From Microbacterium dauci (GTDB lineage: Bacteria; Actinomycetota; Actinomycetes; Actinomycetales; Microbacteriaceae), in the NCBI RefSeq assembly GCF_030065535.1, contig NZ_JASJND010000004.1:372001-436000 (forward strand): DNA of 64,000 nucleotides, read 5' to 3'. Position numbers and translations under genes: made by a program. A model generated the notes under the pieces. It saw only the letters and a list, made by a program, of their open reading frames with translations. It had not been told where the DNA came from and ran no database searches. This document shows positions 8,795 through 16,071 of the stretch, piece after piece. The first letter of the stretch is position 1, and every line of letters starts with the position of its first letter.

Positions 8795-9202
8795 ATGGCC
8801 CAGCGGAACACGTGGCAGCGCGAGCGCGTACGCAGCGCTCTGTCGGACGCGCCCGGGTTCGTCAGCGCGCAAGACCTGCACGCAGCGCTCCGCGGCGAGA
8901 ACACCGGGATCGGGCTCGCGACCGTCTACCGCGCGCTCGCGAACCTCGCTGCGACCGGCGAGGCCGACCAGCTGCAGTCGCCCGAGGGCGAGGCGATCTA
9001 CCGCGCCTGCGCCAGCACCGGTCATCACCACCACCTCATCTGCCGCAGCTGCGGCAAGGCCGTCGAGATCCAGGCCACCGAGGTCGAGACGTGGGCGCAG
9101 GCGACCGCCGCCGCGAACGGCTTCACGCAGGCCGAGCACGTCGTCGACATCTTCGGCACCTGCGCCGAGTGCGCGGCACGCGCGGCGGCTTCGGCCGACT
9201 GA
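8795..9202 (+). CDS. zur: Fur-family zinc uptake regulator Zur
   Basis: This 135-residue Fur-family repressor has an N-terminal winged helix (QRERVRSALSDAPGFVSAQDL, then GIGLATVYRALANL). The dimerisation domain has the HHHH cluster at 77-80 and two CxxC pairs (Cys83/Cys86 and Cys123/Cys126) forming the structural zinc site. Placement directly behind znuACB and the Zur box in front of znuA identify the cognate metal as zinc rather than iron. It should repress its own operon when zinc is sufficient, a negative feedback loop. Confidence 0.92.
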   Translation: MAQRNTWQRERVRSALSDAPGFVSAQDLHAALRGENTGIGLATVYRALANLAATGEADQLQSPEGEAIYRACASTGHHHHLICRSCGKAVEIQATEVETWAQATAAANGFTQAEHVVDIFGTCAECAARAAASAD

Positions 9203-9205
9203 GCC

Positions 9206-10231
9206 GTGACGGCTCGCACACGCACCGGGGAGGTGGCATCCGTCCGCGTCCATTCGCCCGGCACCCGCACACTCGTCGCGGTGTCGGTCGGCCTGGTCGT
9301 CGTCGGTGCGCTGCTGGCCCTCGCGCTGTGGACACCGCTGCCGGAGCTCCCGACCCGCGCGCAGGACGGCCTGACGCTCTCGCTCAGCGTGCTCATCGAG
9401 TCGCTGCCGTTCGTCGTGCTCGGCGTGCTGCTGTCGATCGTCGTGCAGGTGTGGGTGCCGCCGGGCGTGATCGAACGGTGGATGCCGCGAAACCCGTGGG
9501 GTCGCCGCGCCGTCCTGTCGCTCCTCGGCATGCTGATCCCGGTGTGCGAATGCGGCAACGTGCCGTTCGCGCGCGGGCTGATGATGCGCGGCTTCGCGGT
9601 GTCCGAGACGCTGACGTTCCTGATCGCGGCGCCGATCGTGAACCCGATCGTCATCATCACGACGCACCAGGCGTTCGGCTTCGACGACGGCGTGCTCGTG
9701 GCGCGGCTGCTCGGCGGCTACCTCATCGCCAACGTGATCGGGTGGCTGTACAGCCGGCACCCTGATCCCGACTCCCTCCTCACCGACCGCTTCCGCGACG
9801 CGTGCCTCGTCGAGCAGCAGGCGTCCGGTGACCGCTGGCGGCGCAGTCTCGCGCAGTTCGTCGTCGAGCTCCGCGCCGTCATGCCGGCGCTCATCATCGG
9901 CTCGGCGATCGCCGGGCTCGTGCAGGTCGTCATCCCGCGCGACGTGCTGCTCGCGATCGGATCGAACCCGGCGCTGTCGATCGCCGCGATGATCCTGCTC
10001 GCGATCGTCGTCGCGATCTGCTCGAACGTCGACTCGTTCTTCGCGCTGTCGTTCGCGTCGACGTTCACCCCCGGCGCGATCGTCGCGTTCCTGCTCGTCG
10101 GCCCGCTCGTCGACGTGAAGATGCTCGCGCTCCTGCGCACGACCTTCCGGACGCGCGTGCTCGCGGTGCTGGTCGTCACGGTGATCCTCTTCGCCGCCGC
10201 GATCGGAGGGGTGGTGAACCTCCTTGCGTGA
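9206..10231 (+). CDS. Permease of the DUF318 / YcgR family
   Basis: This polytopic membrane protein of 341 residues has two homologous halves. The first contains a PVCECGNVP motif (112-120) followed by APIVNPI. The second carries the matching SNVDSFF segment. This is the DUF318 (PF03773) family that in many Gram-positives is paired with a TIGR03943/YcgQ protein, as here. Such pairs recur near zinc-regulated genes, so a role in zinc or other metal handling is likely, though the transported species is not established. The GTG start lies 3 bp after the zur stop, so it belongs to the same operon. Confidence 0.85.
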   Translation: MTARTRTGEVASVRVHSPGTRTLVAVSVGLVVVGALLALALWTPLPELPTRAQDGLTLSLSVLIESLPFVVLGVLLSIVVQVWVPPGVIERWMPRNPWGRRAVLSLLGMLIPVCECGNVPFARGLMMRGFAVSETLTFLIAAPIVNPIVIITTHQAFGFDDGVLVARLLGGYLIANVIGWLYSRHPDPDSLLTDRFRDACLVEQQASGDRWRRSLAQFVVELRAVMPALIIGSAIAGLVQVVIPRDVLLAIGSNPALSIAAMILLAIVVAICSNVDSFFALSFASTFTPGAIVAFLLVGPLVDVKMLALLRTTFRTRVLAVLVVTVILFAAAIGGVVNLLA

Positions 10232-11003
10232 CACCATCTGGTTCCGTCTGCTCGGCGTCGGCCTCGCCGCGATCATCGCCGCCGTCACCGTCGCGCTCGC
10301 GCTGACCGGCCGCCTCGGGCTCTACATCAACCCGGACTCGGCCTGGTTCGCGGTGTCGATGGCCGTCGTCGCCCTCGTCGGCGCGGTGCTCAGCTGCACC
10401 CTGCGCCTCGGCGACGCCGCCGACCACGGGCACGACCACGGCGACGGGCACGGGCACGACGAGCACGGCCATACCGACGATGACCACGCCGAGCGGATGC
10501 CGCGCCGCGAGCTCGCCGGCACGGCGGCGAGCGTCGTCGGCGGCGTCCTCGCCGCGTCGGTGGCGGGCGCGATGCTCGTCGTCCCGCCGGCCACACTGTC
10601 GGCGGAGCTCGCGATGCAGCGCGACACCGGCTCGCCGCCGCTGTTCCAGGGCGCCGACGCCGTCGCCCTCGCGGTGATGGGCGACACCGACGCGTTCGGG
10701 GTCGGCGATTGGGCGAGCGTGTTCGCGACGGCGACCGACCCGCAGGCGTTCGACGGCACCGAGATCGCACTCACCGGGTTCGTCTCGCCAGGCTCCGACG
10801 GCTTCGACCTGACGCGCCTCGTCATCACGCACTGCGTCATCGACGCGCAGCCCGCCAGCCTCCCCATCGCGGCGGACGACGTCCCCGCCGACGGCAACTG
10901 GGTGACGGTGCGCGGCACGATCCGCGACGTGAACGGGCAGCTGCGCGTCGACGCGGCATCCGTCGAGGTCGTCGACGAGCCCGAGGACCCGTATGAGTTC
11001 TGA
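10224..11003 (+). CDS. TIGR03943 (YcgQ-like) membrane protein, partner of the DUF318 permease
   Basis: The 259-residue protein starts at a TTG inside the end of the permease gene. Two N-terminal membrane helices (about 8-28 and 41-60) lead into a dense Asp/His-rich cytoplasmic or surface loop (about 67-90, GHDHGDGHGHDEHGHTDDDH). Another hydrophobic segment (about 100-125) precedes a soluble C-terminal domain with ITHCVIDAQPA, a conserved motif of this family. The His-rich loop supports metal binding. The neighbour gene and the overlapping stop/start strongly suggest a two-component permease complex with the upstream DUF318 protein under Zur control. Confidence 0.82.
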   Translation: MRDTIWFRLLGVGLAAIIAAVTVALALTGRLGLYINPDSAWFAVSMAVVALVGAVLSCTLRLGDAADHGHDHGDGHGHDEHGHTDDDHAERMPRRELAGTAASVVGGVLAASVAGAMLVVPPATLSAELAMQRDTGSPPLFQGADAVALAVMGDTDAFGVGDWASVFATATDPQAFDGTEIALTGFVSPGSDGFDLTRLVITHCVIDAQPASLPIAADDVPADGNWVTVRGTIRDVNGQLRVDAASVEVVDEPEDPYEF

Positions 11004-12390
11004 CGCACCCCGCCGCGCGGATCGGCGTCGGGCCCGACTCTCGCGCGCGTTCGTCCTCCGCACACTCGCGGTCATCGGCGTGTTCGCCGTCGTCGCCGTG
11101 GTCACGGGCGTACTCACGACGGTGCAGGGCCCGCGGGTCACGTCGGTCGAGTCGGACCCGGCCGCGTCGGTGGCATCCGCAGGCTCGCGCATCATCTTCA
11201 CGACGACGCAGTCGCTCGCCGAGGTCGACCCGTCGCAAGTGACCGTGAGCCCGGCGACCGACTTCACCGTCGACACCTCGGGCCGGAGTGTCGGCCTGCG
11301 GTTCGCGCTGCCGCTGTGGGACGACACCGAGTACACGGTGCGGATCGAGAGCGTGCGCGGTGTCGGCGGGGGACCGGATGCCACGATCGAGCAGACCTTC
11401 ACGACGCCGGCGCTGCACGGGTTCGTGCTGCAGCGCGGCGACGAGACCGACACGATCTTCCGCGTCGACCTCGCCGGCGACGCGGTGCCAGTGTTCGAGC
11501 ACCCGCACATCGAGGACTTCCGGGCGACGGCCGCGCGGCTCGTCGTCTCGACGATCGAGGACGACGTCTCGCACCTCATCGTGACGCGGCTCGACGGCTC
11601 GAGCCCCGAGGAGTTCGCACTCCCGGGCGAGGGCACGGTGACGAACCTGCAGAGCGCCGAGGCGGGCAACACGATCGGCTACACGTTCACGGACGCCGAC
11701 ATCTCGGCCGACCAGGGTCGCGAGAGCCTGCTCTTCACCGGTTCCACCGCCGACCCGGATGCCGCGCCGGTGCCCGTCGAACGCTCCGCGGGCGACGCGC
11801 GCGTCGAGGACTGGCGGTTCGTGCCGGCGACCGACAGCATCCTCATGCTCACGTTCGACGGCGCGCTCAGTCTCATCGCGCCCGACGGCGGCGATTCGGT
11901 CGCACTCGGCAACGCGATCGGCATCGACGACATCGCGGGCACCTCGGCCTACATCGAACGCGTCGAAGGGCCGGCCGTCGTCGATCTCGCGACGGCTGAC
12001 GGGACCGCACTGGCCGCGACCGACGAGTCGCTCGGGCAGATCGGCTCGCTCCTCGCGCTCCCGGGCGGCGAAACGCTGCGCGCCCTCACGCCGTTCGACG
12101 GTCTCGACGCGCTCGACACGACGGTCGCCCGTGTTGACGCCGATGGCGAGGCGACACCTCTCGCGACGATCGCCGTCACCGACACGCTGCTGCAGTCATG
12201 CGTCTCGCCGAGCGGCCGGTACGCGGCGCTCGTCGTCGCGCCCGACGCGGTGTCGAACCCGTACGACGGCTACCTGCTGCCCCTGCCCGAACGCGTGGAG
12301 ACCCGCGTCGTCGCGCTCGCCGACGGCGCCGAGGTCGTCGCCGTGTCGGGCTTCGACCTGTCGTGGTGCCGGCGGGCGCCGTCGCTGTGA
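10993..12390 (+). CDS. Membrane-anchored protein with Ig-like and propeller-like regions, zinc operon
   Basis: The 465-residue protein has one N-terminal membrane segment (about 23-45) after a basic cytoplasmic head, so the bulk lies outside. Residues about 50-135 read like a bacterial Ig-type domain (VTVSPATDFTVDTSGRSVGL, then TEYTVRIESV). The rest resembles a beta-propeller of repeated strands ending in acidic turns. No catalytic motif is visible. The ATG overlaps the preceding gene by 11 bases, placing it in the Zur-led transcript. An extracytoplasmic zinc-related role is possible, but only by position. I do not recognise a characterised family. Confidence 0.75.
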   Translation: MSSDAPRRADRRRARLSRAFVLRTLAVIGVFAVVAVVTGVLTTVQGPRVTSVESDPAASVASAGSRIIFTTTQSLAEVDPSQVTVSPATDFTVDTSGRSVGLRFALPLWDDTEYTVRIESVRGVGGGPDATIEQTFTTPALHGFVLQRGDETDTIFRVDLAGDAVPVFEHPHIEDFRATAARLVVSTIEDDVSHLIVTRLDGSSPEEFALPGEGTVTNLQSAEAGNTIGYTFTDADISADQGRESLLFTGSTADPDAAPVPVERSAGDARVEDWRFVPATDSILMLTFDGALSLIAPDGGDSVALGNAIGIDDIAGTSAYIERVEGPAVVDLATADGTALAATDESLGQIGSLLALPGGETLRALTPFDGLDALDTTVARVDADGEATPLATIAVTDTLLQSCVSPSGRYAALVVAPDAVSNPYDGYLLPLPERVETRVVALADGAEVVAVSGFDLSWCRRAPSL

Positions 12391-13064
12391 GCGGGTTCGA
12401 CCCGCTGGCAGGGGTGCGGCCGGTGACGCGCAACGACCTGCTCGGACTGCCGGCCGACGTCGCGCCGCGGCTGCTCGGCGGCGTGCTTCGCGTCGAGACG
12501 GCCGGTGGTGTCGTCGCGGTGCGGCTCACCGAGGTCGAGGCGTACCACGGGCAGGGCACCGGCGAGGCGCCCGACCCCGGTTCGCACGCGCGGATGGGCC
12601 GCACCGCGCGCAACGCCACGATGTGGGGCGAGCCCGGACACCTCTACGTCTACCTGAGCCACGGCATCCACTCGTGCGTCAATGTGGTGAGCGGGCCCGA
12701 GGGCGTCGCCGGCGGTATCCTGCTCCGTGCCGGCGAGGTGATCGAGGGAGCGGATGCCGCGCACGCGCGCCGCCCCGCGGCGCGGTCGGCCCGCGACCTC
12801 GCACGCGGCCCCGGCCGGTTCGGCGATGCGGTGGGGCTGCGGCATCCGCTGCACGACGGCATCGACGCGGTGACCGGTGAGGTGCAGGCGGGGGCTTCGG
12901 CGCGGCTGTTCGTGCGTTCGCGGCCGCTCGCCGAGGTGGCATCCGGTCCGCGGGTCGGCGTCGCGGGGGTCGCCGGGACCGCCGCGTTCCCGTGGCGCTT
13001 CTGGATCGCGGGCGACCCGACGGTGTCGGCGTTCCGCTGGGGCCGCGGCGCCCGCGAGGCCTGA
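12387..13064 (+). CDS. 3-methyladenine DNA glycosylase (AAG/MPG family)
   Basis: This alkyladenine glycosylase of 225 residues removes damaged purines such as 3-methyladenine and hypoxanthine to start base excision repair. Diagnostic blocks are RLTEVEAYHG with the catalytic Glu, a DPGSHARMGRTARNATMWG region, YVYLSHGIHSCVNVV and RGPGRF. The GTG at 12387 overlaps the previous stop codon. It is tightly joined to the zinc operon but has no obvious functional link to it. The overlap suggests it may be co-transcribed from the Zur-controlled promoter, or from an internal one. Confidence 0.92.
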   Translation: MSGFDPLAGVRPVTRNDLLGLPADVAPRLLGGVLRVETAGGVVAVRLTEVEAYHGQGTGEAPDPGSHARMGRTARNATMWGEPGHLYVYLSHGIHSCVNVVSGPEGVAGGILLRAGEVIEGADAAHARRPAARSARDLARGPGRFGDAVGLRHPLHDGIDAVTGEVQAGASARLFVRSRPLAEVASGPRVGVAGVAGTAAFPWRFWIAGDPTVSAFRWGRGAREA

Positions 13065-13072
13065 GCCCCGCT

Positions 13073-13129
13073 TCAGGTGGCACCTCTTGTCGCTTCGCAC
13101 CCGGGGTAGCGGCGTGTTCTGCCACCTGA
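13073..13129. repeat. 57-bp nested hairpin between convergent-style gene ends
   Basis: TCAGGTGGCA and TGCCACCTGA form perfect 10-bp outer arms. Inside, CTTGTCGCT can pair with AGCGGCGTG using two G-U pairs, leaving a loop over ACCCGGGG. No T-run follows on either strand, so it is not a classical terminator. The two-layer design resembles the 67- and 68-bp palindromes elsewhere in the window, but the sequence is unrelated to them. Confidence 0.6.
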
Positions 13130-13192
13130 GCAGGCGGTGAGCGGCCCATACCCGTGCCGCGGTGTGGTGTGCTGGAGCGGGGGAGGTGTGAC

Positions 13193-13834
13193 ATGACCGA
13201 AGTGGATGCCGCCGGGCGGCTGCGCGCCGCGCTCGACGCGACCGACTCGTCGGCTCGGGTGCAGGCGGCGATGACCGCGGGCACGCACCCGCACCCCACG
13301 TACGTGCCGGTGCTCGTGGCGCAGTGCCGCTTCGAGCCGGAGTTCCTCGTGCGCGAGATGCTCACGTGGGCGCTCACCCGGCACGACGCCGAGCAGGTCA
13401 CCGATCTTCTCCTTCCGGAACTCGGCTCGCGCGGCGCGCAGGTGCGCAGCCAGGCGCTCCACACGCTCTCGAAGATCGGCGGGCCGCGGGTCTGGGCCGC
13501 CGTGACGACCGAACTCCTCACCGATCCCGAGGATCAGGTCGCCCGCGTCGCCTGGCGCACCGCCGTGCGCACCGCGCCCGAGACGGCGAAGCCCGAACTC
13601 GCGCGTGTGCTCGCGACGCAGCTCGCCCGAGGCGAGCGCGAGACGCAGCGCAGCCTGAGTGAAGCGCTCGCCGCGCTCGGTGAGCACGCCGAGCGGGTCG
13701 TCGCGCGCGCCGTCGCCGCGGGCGGGCCGTACGTCCGCACCCACGCCGCGGTCACCGCACGGCTGCTGCACGATCCCGAGCTGACCTTCGACGAGGCCGT
13801 CGCCGCGGTCGAGGCCGAGGCCGAGCAGCGGTGA
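13193..13834 (+). CDS. HEAT-repeat domain protein
   Basis: The protein has 213 residues and is almost entirely helical, with repeated helix pairs such as LLLPELGSRGAQVRSQALHT, then VTTELLTDPEDQVARVAWRT, the pattern of HEAT/PBS-lyase-type repeats. Such proteins are usually scaffolds for protein or ligand binding. There is no catalytic motif, signal peptide or membrane segment, so it should be cytoplasmic. I chose ATG 13193 because GGGAGG lies 7 bases upstream. An in-frame start further upstream has no ribosome site. Function and partners are unknown. Confidence 0.75.
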   Translation: MTEVDAAGRLRAALDATDSSARVQAAMTAGTHPHPTYVPVLVAQCRFEPEFLVREMLTWALTRHDAEQVTDLLLPELGSRGAQVRSQALHTLSKIGGPRVWAAVTTELLTDPEDQVARVAWRTAVRTAPETAKPELARVLATQLARGERETQRSLSEALAALGEHAERVVARAVAAGGPYVRTHAAVTARLLHDPELTFDEAVAAVEAEAEQR

Positions 13835-13870
13835 CCGACGAGCGGATGCCGCGTGCTGCGGCATCCTGAG

Positions 13871-14021
13871 TCAAGGCGACACGCCCGGCCGTGCTAGACT
13901 GACTCTTCGTCTGCGCGCACTCCAGCACGCAGTTCGCATCCCACCTCTTGAAGACGGTCTACGGCCGTGTCCGGAAGCGGGATGCAGACAAGGGATCTTG
14001 GGTGGGGCCGTCCGGCCTCAC
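13871..14021 (+). promoter_or_regulatory. Promoter and structured leader of rpmB-rpmG-rpsN
   Basis: TAGACT at 13895-13900 is a good -10 hexamer. A -35 is weak (TCAAGG around 13871). The transcript would carry about 135 nt of leader with a hairpin GTGGGGCCG/CGGCCTCAC (14002-14021) just before the AAGGAG ribosome site of rpmB. This layout could allow translational feedback by a ribosomal protein. I found no Zur-type palindrome here. Confidence 0.5.
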
Positions 14022-14040
14022 GGTACTAAGGAGAATCACT

Positions 14041-14277
14041 ATGGCAGCAGTGTGCCAGGTGACAGGAGCTGTTCCCGGCTTCGGTCACAACATCTCGCAC
14101 TCGCACCGCCGGACGAAGCGCCGCTTCGACCCGAACGTGCAGAAGAAGACCTACTACGTTCCTTCGCTTGGTCGCAAGATCACGCTGAACGTCTCGGCTA
14201 AGGGCATCAAGGTCATCGACGCCCGCGGCATCGAGTCGGTCGTGAAGGACCTCATCGCGAAGGGTGTGAAGCTCTAA
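14041..14277 (+). CDS. rpmB: 50S ribosomal protein L28
   Basis: The protein has 78 residues and starts [20 protein letters not shown], the standard L28 N-terminus, followed by [19 protein letters not shown]. Only one cysteine (Cys5) is present, so this is the zinc-free (C-minus) form without CxxC pairs. A strong AAGGAG site sits 8 bases before the ATG. The stop overlaps the start of rpmG by one base, and rpsN follows, giving the trio known in other actinobacteria for zinc-independent ribosomal paralogues. Here it lies 5 kb after the zinc operon but has no visible Zur site. Confidence 0.95.
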   Translation: MAAVCQVTGAVPGFGHNISHSHRRTKRRFDPNVQKKTYYVPSLGRKITLNVSAKGIKVIDARGIESVVKDLIAKGVKL

Positions 14278-14447
14278 TGGCGAAGAAGGCTCAGGACGTC
14301 CGTCCGATCATCAAGCTGCGTTCGACCGCCGGCACGGGGTACACCTACGTGACGCGCAAGAACCGCCGCAACAACCCCGACCGCATCGTGCTCAAGAAGT
14401 ACGACCCGGTGATCCGCAAGCACGTCGAATTCCGAGAGGAGCGCTGA
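14277..14447 (+). CDS. rpmG: 50S ribosomal protein L33
   Basis: This 56-residue protein is encoded directly after L28 (TAATG overlap). It reads [19 protein letters not shown], then [20 protein letters not shown], then [16 protein letters not shown], which is full-length L33. It has no cysteine at all, so it is the zinc-free C-minus type. L33 sits near the E site of the large subunit. Co-expression with L28 and S14 is implied by the one-base overlap before it and the 4-bp gap after it. Confidence 0.95.
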   Translation: MAKKAQDVRPIIKLRSTAGTGYTYVTRKNRRNNPDRIVLKKYDPVIRKHVEFREER

Positions 14448-14451
14448 TCGC

Positions 14452-14757
14452 ATGGCGAAGAAGAGCAAGATCGCGCGCAACAACCAGCGCGAGGTCATCG
14501 TCGCCCGCTACGCCGAGAAGCGTGCCGAGCTGAAGAAGACTCTCGTCGACCCGAACGCGACCGACGAGGCCCGCGAGGCCGCCCGCGTCGGCCTGCAGAA
14601 GCTTCCCCGCAACGCGTCGCCCGTGCGCCTGCGCAACCGCGACGCCATCGACGGACGCCCCCGCGGCCACCTGTCGAAGTTCGGCATCTCGCGTGTCCGC
14701 TTCCGCGAGATGGCGCACCGTGGCGAGCTGCCCGGCGTGACCAAGTCGAGCTGGTAA
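14452..14757 (+). CDS. rpsN: 30S ribosomal protein S14 (zinc-independent, long form)
   Basis: This S14 has 101 residues, the length of the E. coli-like long type. It starts [20 protein letters not shown] and ends in the conserved [20 protein letters not shown], then [20 protein letters not shown]. There are no cysteines, so it lacks the zinc ribbon of the short type. It lies 4 bp after rpmG and is followed 16 bp later by a strong intrinsic terminator, making rpmB-rpmG-rpsN a compact operon. A zinc-containing S14 copy may exist elsewhere, but none is in this window. Confidence 0.95.
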   Translation: MAKKSKIARNNQREVIVARYAEKRAELKKTLVDPNATDEAREAARVGLQKLPRNASPVRLRNRDAIDGRPRGHLSKFGISRVRFREMAHRGELPGVTKSSW

Positions 14758-14773
14758 GCACTCGCTTCACGCA

Positions 14774-14803
14774 CGAAACCCCCGTCTTCGGACGGGGGTT
14801 TCG
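14774..14803 (+). terminator. Intrinsic terminator of rpmB-rpmG-rpsN
   Basis: CGAAACCCCCGTC, a TTCG tetraloop, and GACGGGGGTTTCG form a perfect 13-bp stem. The TTT lies inside the stem rather than after it, as is common in high-GC actinobacteria. Confidence 0.85.
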
Positions 14804-14849
14804 TCGTTCCGGGGCGTCGCGCGTGCGGCATCCGCTCGGCGCGTGCGCT

Positions 14850-14926
14850 GACCGCGAGACAGCAGCCGCAGCCCGAAACGTTGGTCCACGACCGGTGTCT
14901 CGGGTTCCCACTGCTGTCTCGTGGTC
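14850..14926. repeat. Nested palindrome with the same geometry as family A
   Basis: GACCGCGAGACAGCAG pairs with CTGCTGTCTCGTGGTC (15 of 16 positions). Inner segments CCCGAAACGTTG and CGGTGTCTCGGG can also pair partially. Counting from CGAGACAG to CTGTCTCG (14855-14921), the unit is 67 bp, exactly the length of the family A elements, although the bases differ. A family A copy begins 9 bp after its outer edge, so two palindromes stand side by side. Confidence 0.65.
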
Positions 14927-14935
14927 CTGAGTCCG

Positions 14936-15002
14936 CGAGAGAACACATCCGCGCCGAGGGAACGGGTCGCGGTCGTACTCTCGGCGCGCAGGTGTTCTCT
15001 CG
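14936..15002. repeat. 67-bp nested palindrome, family A copy 2
   Basis: It begins CGAGAGAACA and ends TGTTCTCTCG (perfect 10-bp outer arms), with inner GCCGAGGGAACGG and CGTACTCTCGGC. Copies 1 (4569) and 3 (35407) have the same length and arm positions. It lies in the gap between the rpsN terminator and the DeoR remnant, with no gene nearby whose start it could directly control. Confidence 0.85.
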
Positions 15003-15091
15003 AGCGGATGCCACGGATGCCACGGATGCCGGGGCGTGAGCGGATGCCGGGATGCCGGGATGCCGCTGCGCGGCAGGCCCGAGCCAGCGCC

Positions 15092-15366
15092 TCAGGCGCG
15101 GACGAGGTCGATGCCGGCGGCGGTCAGATCGGACGCCGCCTACTCTGCGAGGCCCGCGTCCGTGATGACGGTGCCGACCTCGTCGAGGCGCAGGGCGCGG
15201 TACTTCGCGAAGCGGCCGTACTTCGAGCTGTCGGCCATGAGCACCGACCGCTCGGCGGATTCGACCGCGGCGCGCTTCGCCTCGATCTTCGCTTCGACCG
15301 GCGTCGTGACGCCGTGACCGAGGTTCCACGAACTCGACGAGATGAACGCCAGGTCGAGCGCAGAAC
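15092..15366 (-). pseudogene. Truncated DeoR-family regulator (C-terminal part, with internal stop)
   Basis: On the minus strand the frame encodes ALDLAFISSSSWNLGHGVTT, then PVEAKIEAKRAAVESAERSV, then LMADSSKYGRFAKYRALRLD, which is the sugar-phosphate-sensing C-terminal domain of DeoR/GlpR-type repressors. The HTH and the first half are missing. Homology stops abruptly near 15366. Near the end a TAG interrupts the frame: the sequence reads TDAGLAE, stop, then AASDLTAAGIDLVRA before a normal TGA at 15092. Serine is usual at that position, so one base change (TCG to TAG) explains it. No functional repressor can be made. Confidence 0.72.
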
Positions 15367-15378
15367 TCAGGCAGAACG

Positions 15379-15674
15379 TCCGATTTCGAGCCGAATCGGA
15401 TGCCTCGGAGCCGTGCAGCCTGAATTGCGACCGCCCCGCGCGGCCGACATCCGCCGAACCGCCGGAAAGCCGCGGAATTCCGCGGAAAGCGAAGTCGGAC
15501 GCGACATTCGTCGCAACAGTCACTTCTGTTACGCGACACGCCGGGAAATTCACCTCCCGTTCCGCCGAAATCCGCGGAATCACGCGGTTCGTGGGTATAT
15601 TCGGGACCGGTCGCACAGACCAGCCGACGGTTCCGCCGCCGGTCCGAGTAACTGAAGACGGCGATCAGCCGTCT
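15379..15674 (+). promoter_or_regulatory. Upstream control region of the HU gene with repeated TTCCGCSGAA sites
   Basis: This roughly 300-bp stretch is visibly richer in A/T than its surroundings. It has an inverted repeat TCCGATT/AATCGGA (15379-15400), a 16-bp perfect palindrome CCGCGGAATTCCGCGG (15470-15485), and related ten-mers ATCCGCCGAA (15449), TTCCGCGGAA (15478), TTCCGCCGAA (15560) and ATCCGCGGAA (15570). A TATATT -10 lies at 15596-15601. A leader hairpin AGACGGC/GCCGTCT (15656-15674) precedes the GGAGGA ribosome site of HU. I see no gene here. Confidence 0.6.
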
Positions 15675-15685
15675 GGAGGAGCACC

Positions 15686-15964
15686 ATGGCCATCACCAAG
15701 ACCGAACTCGTCGCCAGCATCGCCAGCGCCACCGGCGAGAGCCAGGCCACCGTCTCGCGCGTCGTCGACGGCCTGTTCTCGTCCGTCTCCGAGGCCGTCG
15801 CCAAGGGCGAGAAGGTTTCGATCCCCGGCTGGATCGCGTTCGAGCAGGTCGAGACTGCAGCTCGCACGGGCCGCAACCCGCAGACGGGTGCGGAGATCAA
15901 GATCCCCGCGGGCAAGCGCGTCAAGGTCAGCGCTGGTTCGAAGCTGAAGGCTGCCGTCAAGTAA
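15686..15964 (+). CDS. HU-family DNA-binding protein
   Basis: This nucleoid protein has 92 residues with the HU fold: MAITKTELVASIASATGESQ, a dimerisation core, then the beta-arm GRNPQTGAEIKIPAGKRVKV. It is the short HU type without the Lys/Ala-rich tail found in mycobacterial HupB. It bends and compacts DNA as a dimer. A strong GGAGGA ribosome site lies before the ATG, and a perfect 12-bp terminator follows, so the gene is monocistronic. The long upstream region with several palindromes suggests tight control. Confidence 0.95.
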   Translation: MAITKTELVASIASATGESQATVSRVVDGLFSSVSEAVAKGEKVSIPGWIAFEQVETAARTGRNPQTGAEIKIPAGKRVKVSAGSKLKAAVK

Positions 15965-15982
15965 GACGGACGCACGCGTACG

Positions 15983-16010
15983 AAGGGGGATGCCACGCGG
16001 CATCCCCCTT
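15983..16010 (+). terminator. Intrinsic terminator after HU
   Basis: AAGGGGGATGCC, loop ACGC, GGCATCCCCCTT is a perfect 12-bp stem located 18 bp after the HU stop. The stem contains the GGATGCC word that recurs all over this chromosome. Confidence 0.85.
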
Positions 16011-16071
16011 CTGCGTTCCCGCACGACCGCCCGCGCGGCGGAGGCACAGGCGGCGCGCGTAGGCTGGCACG

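Noticed and set aside
13895-14040. A possible riboswitch or Zur-regulated leader in front of rpmB
   Set aside because: I found a hairpin and a long leader but no match to any riboswitch core that I know and no Zur-type palindrome. It is kept only as promoter plus structured leader.
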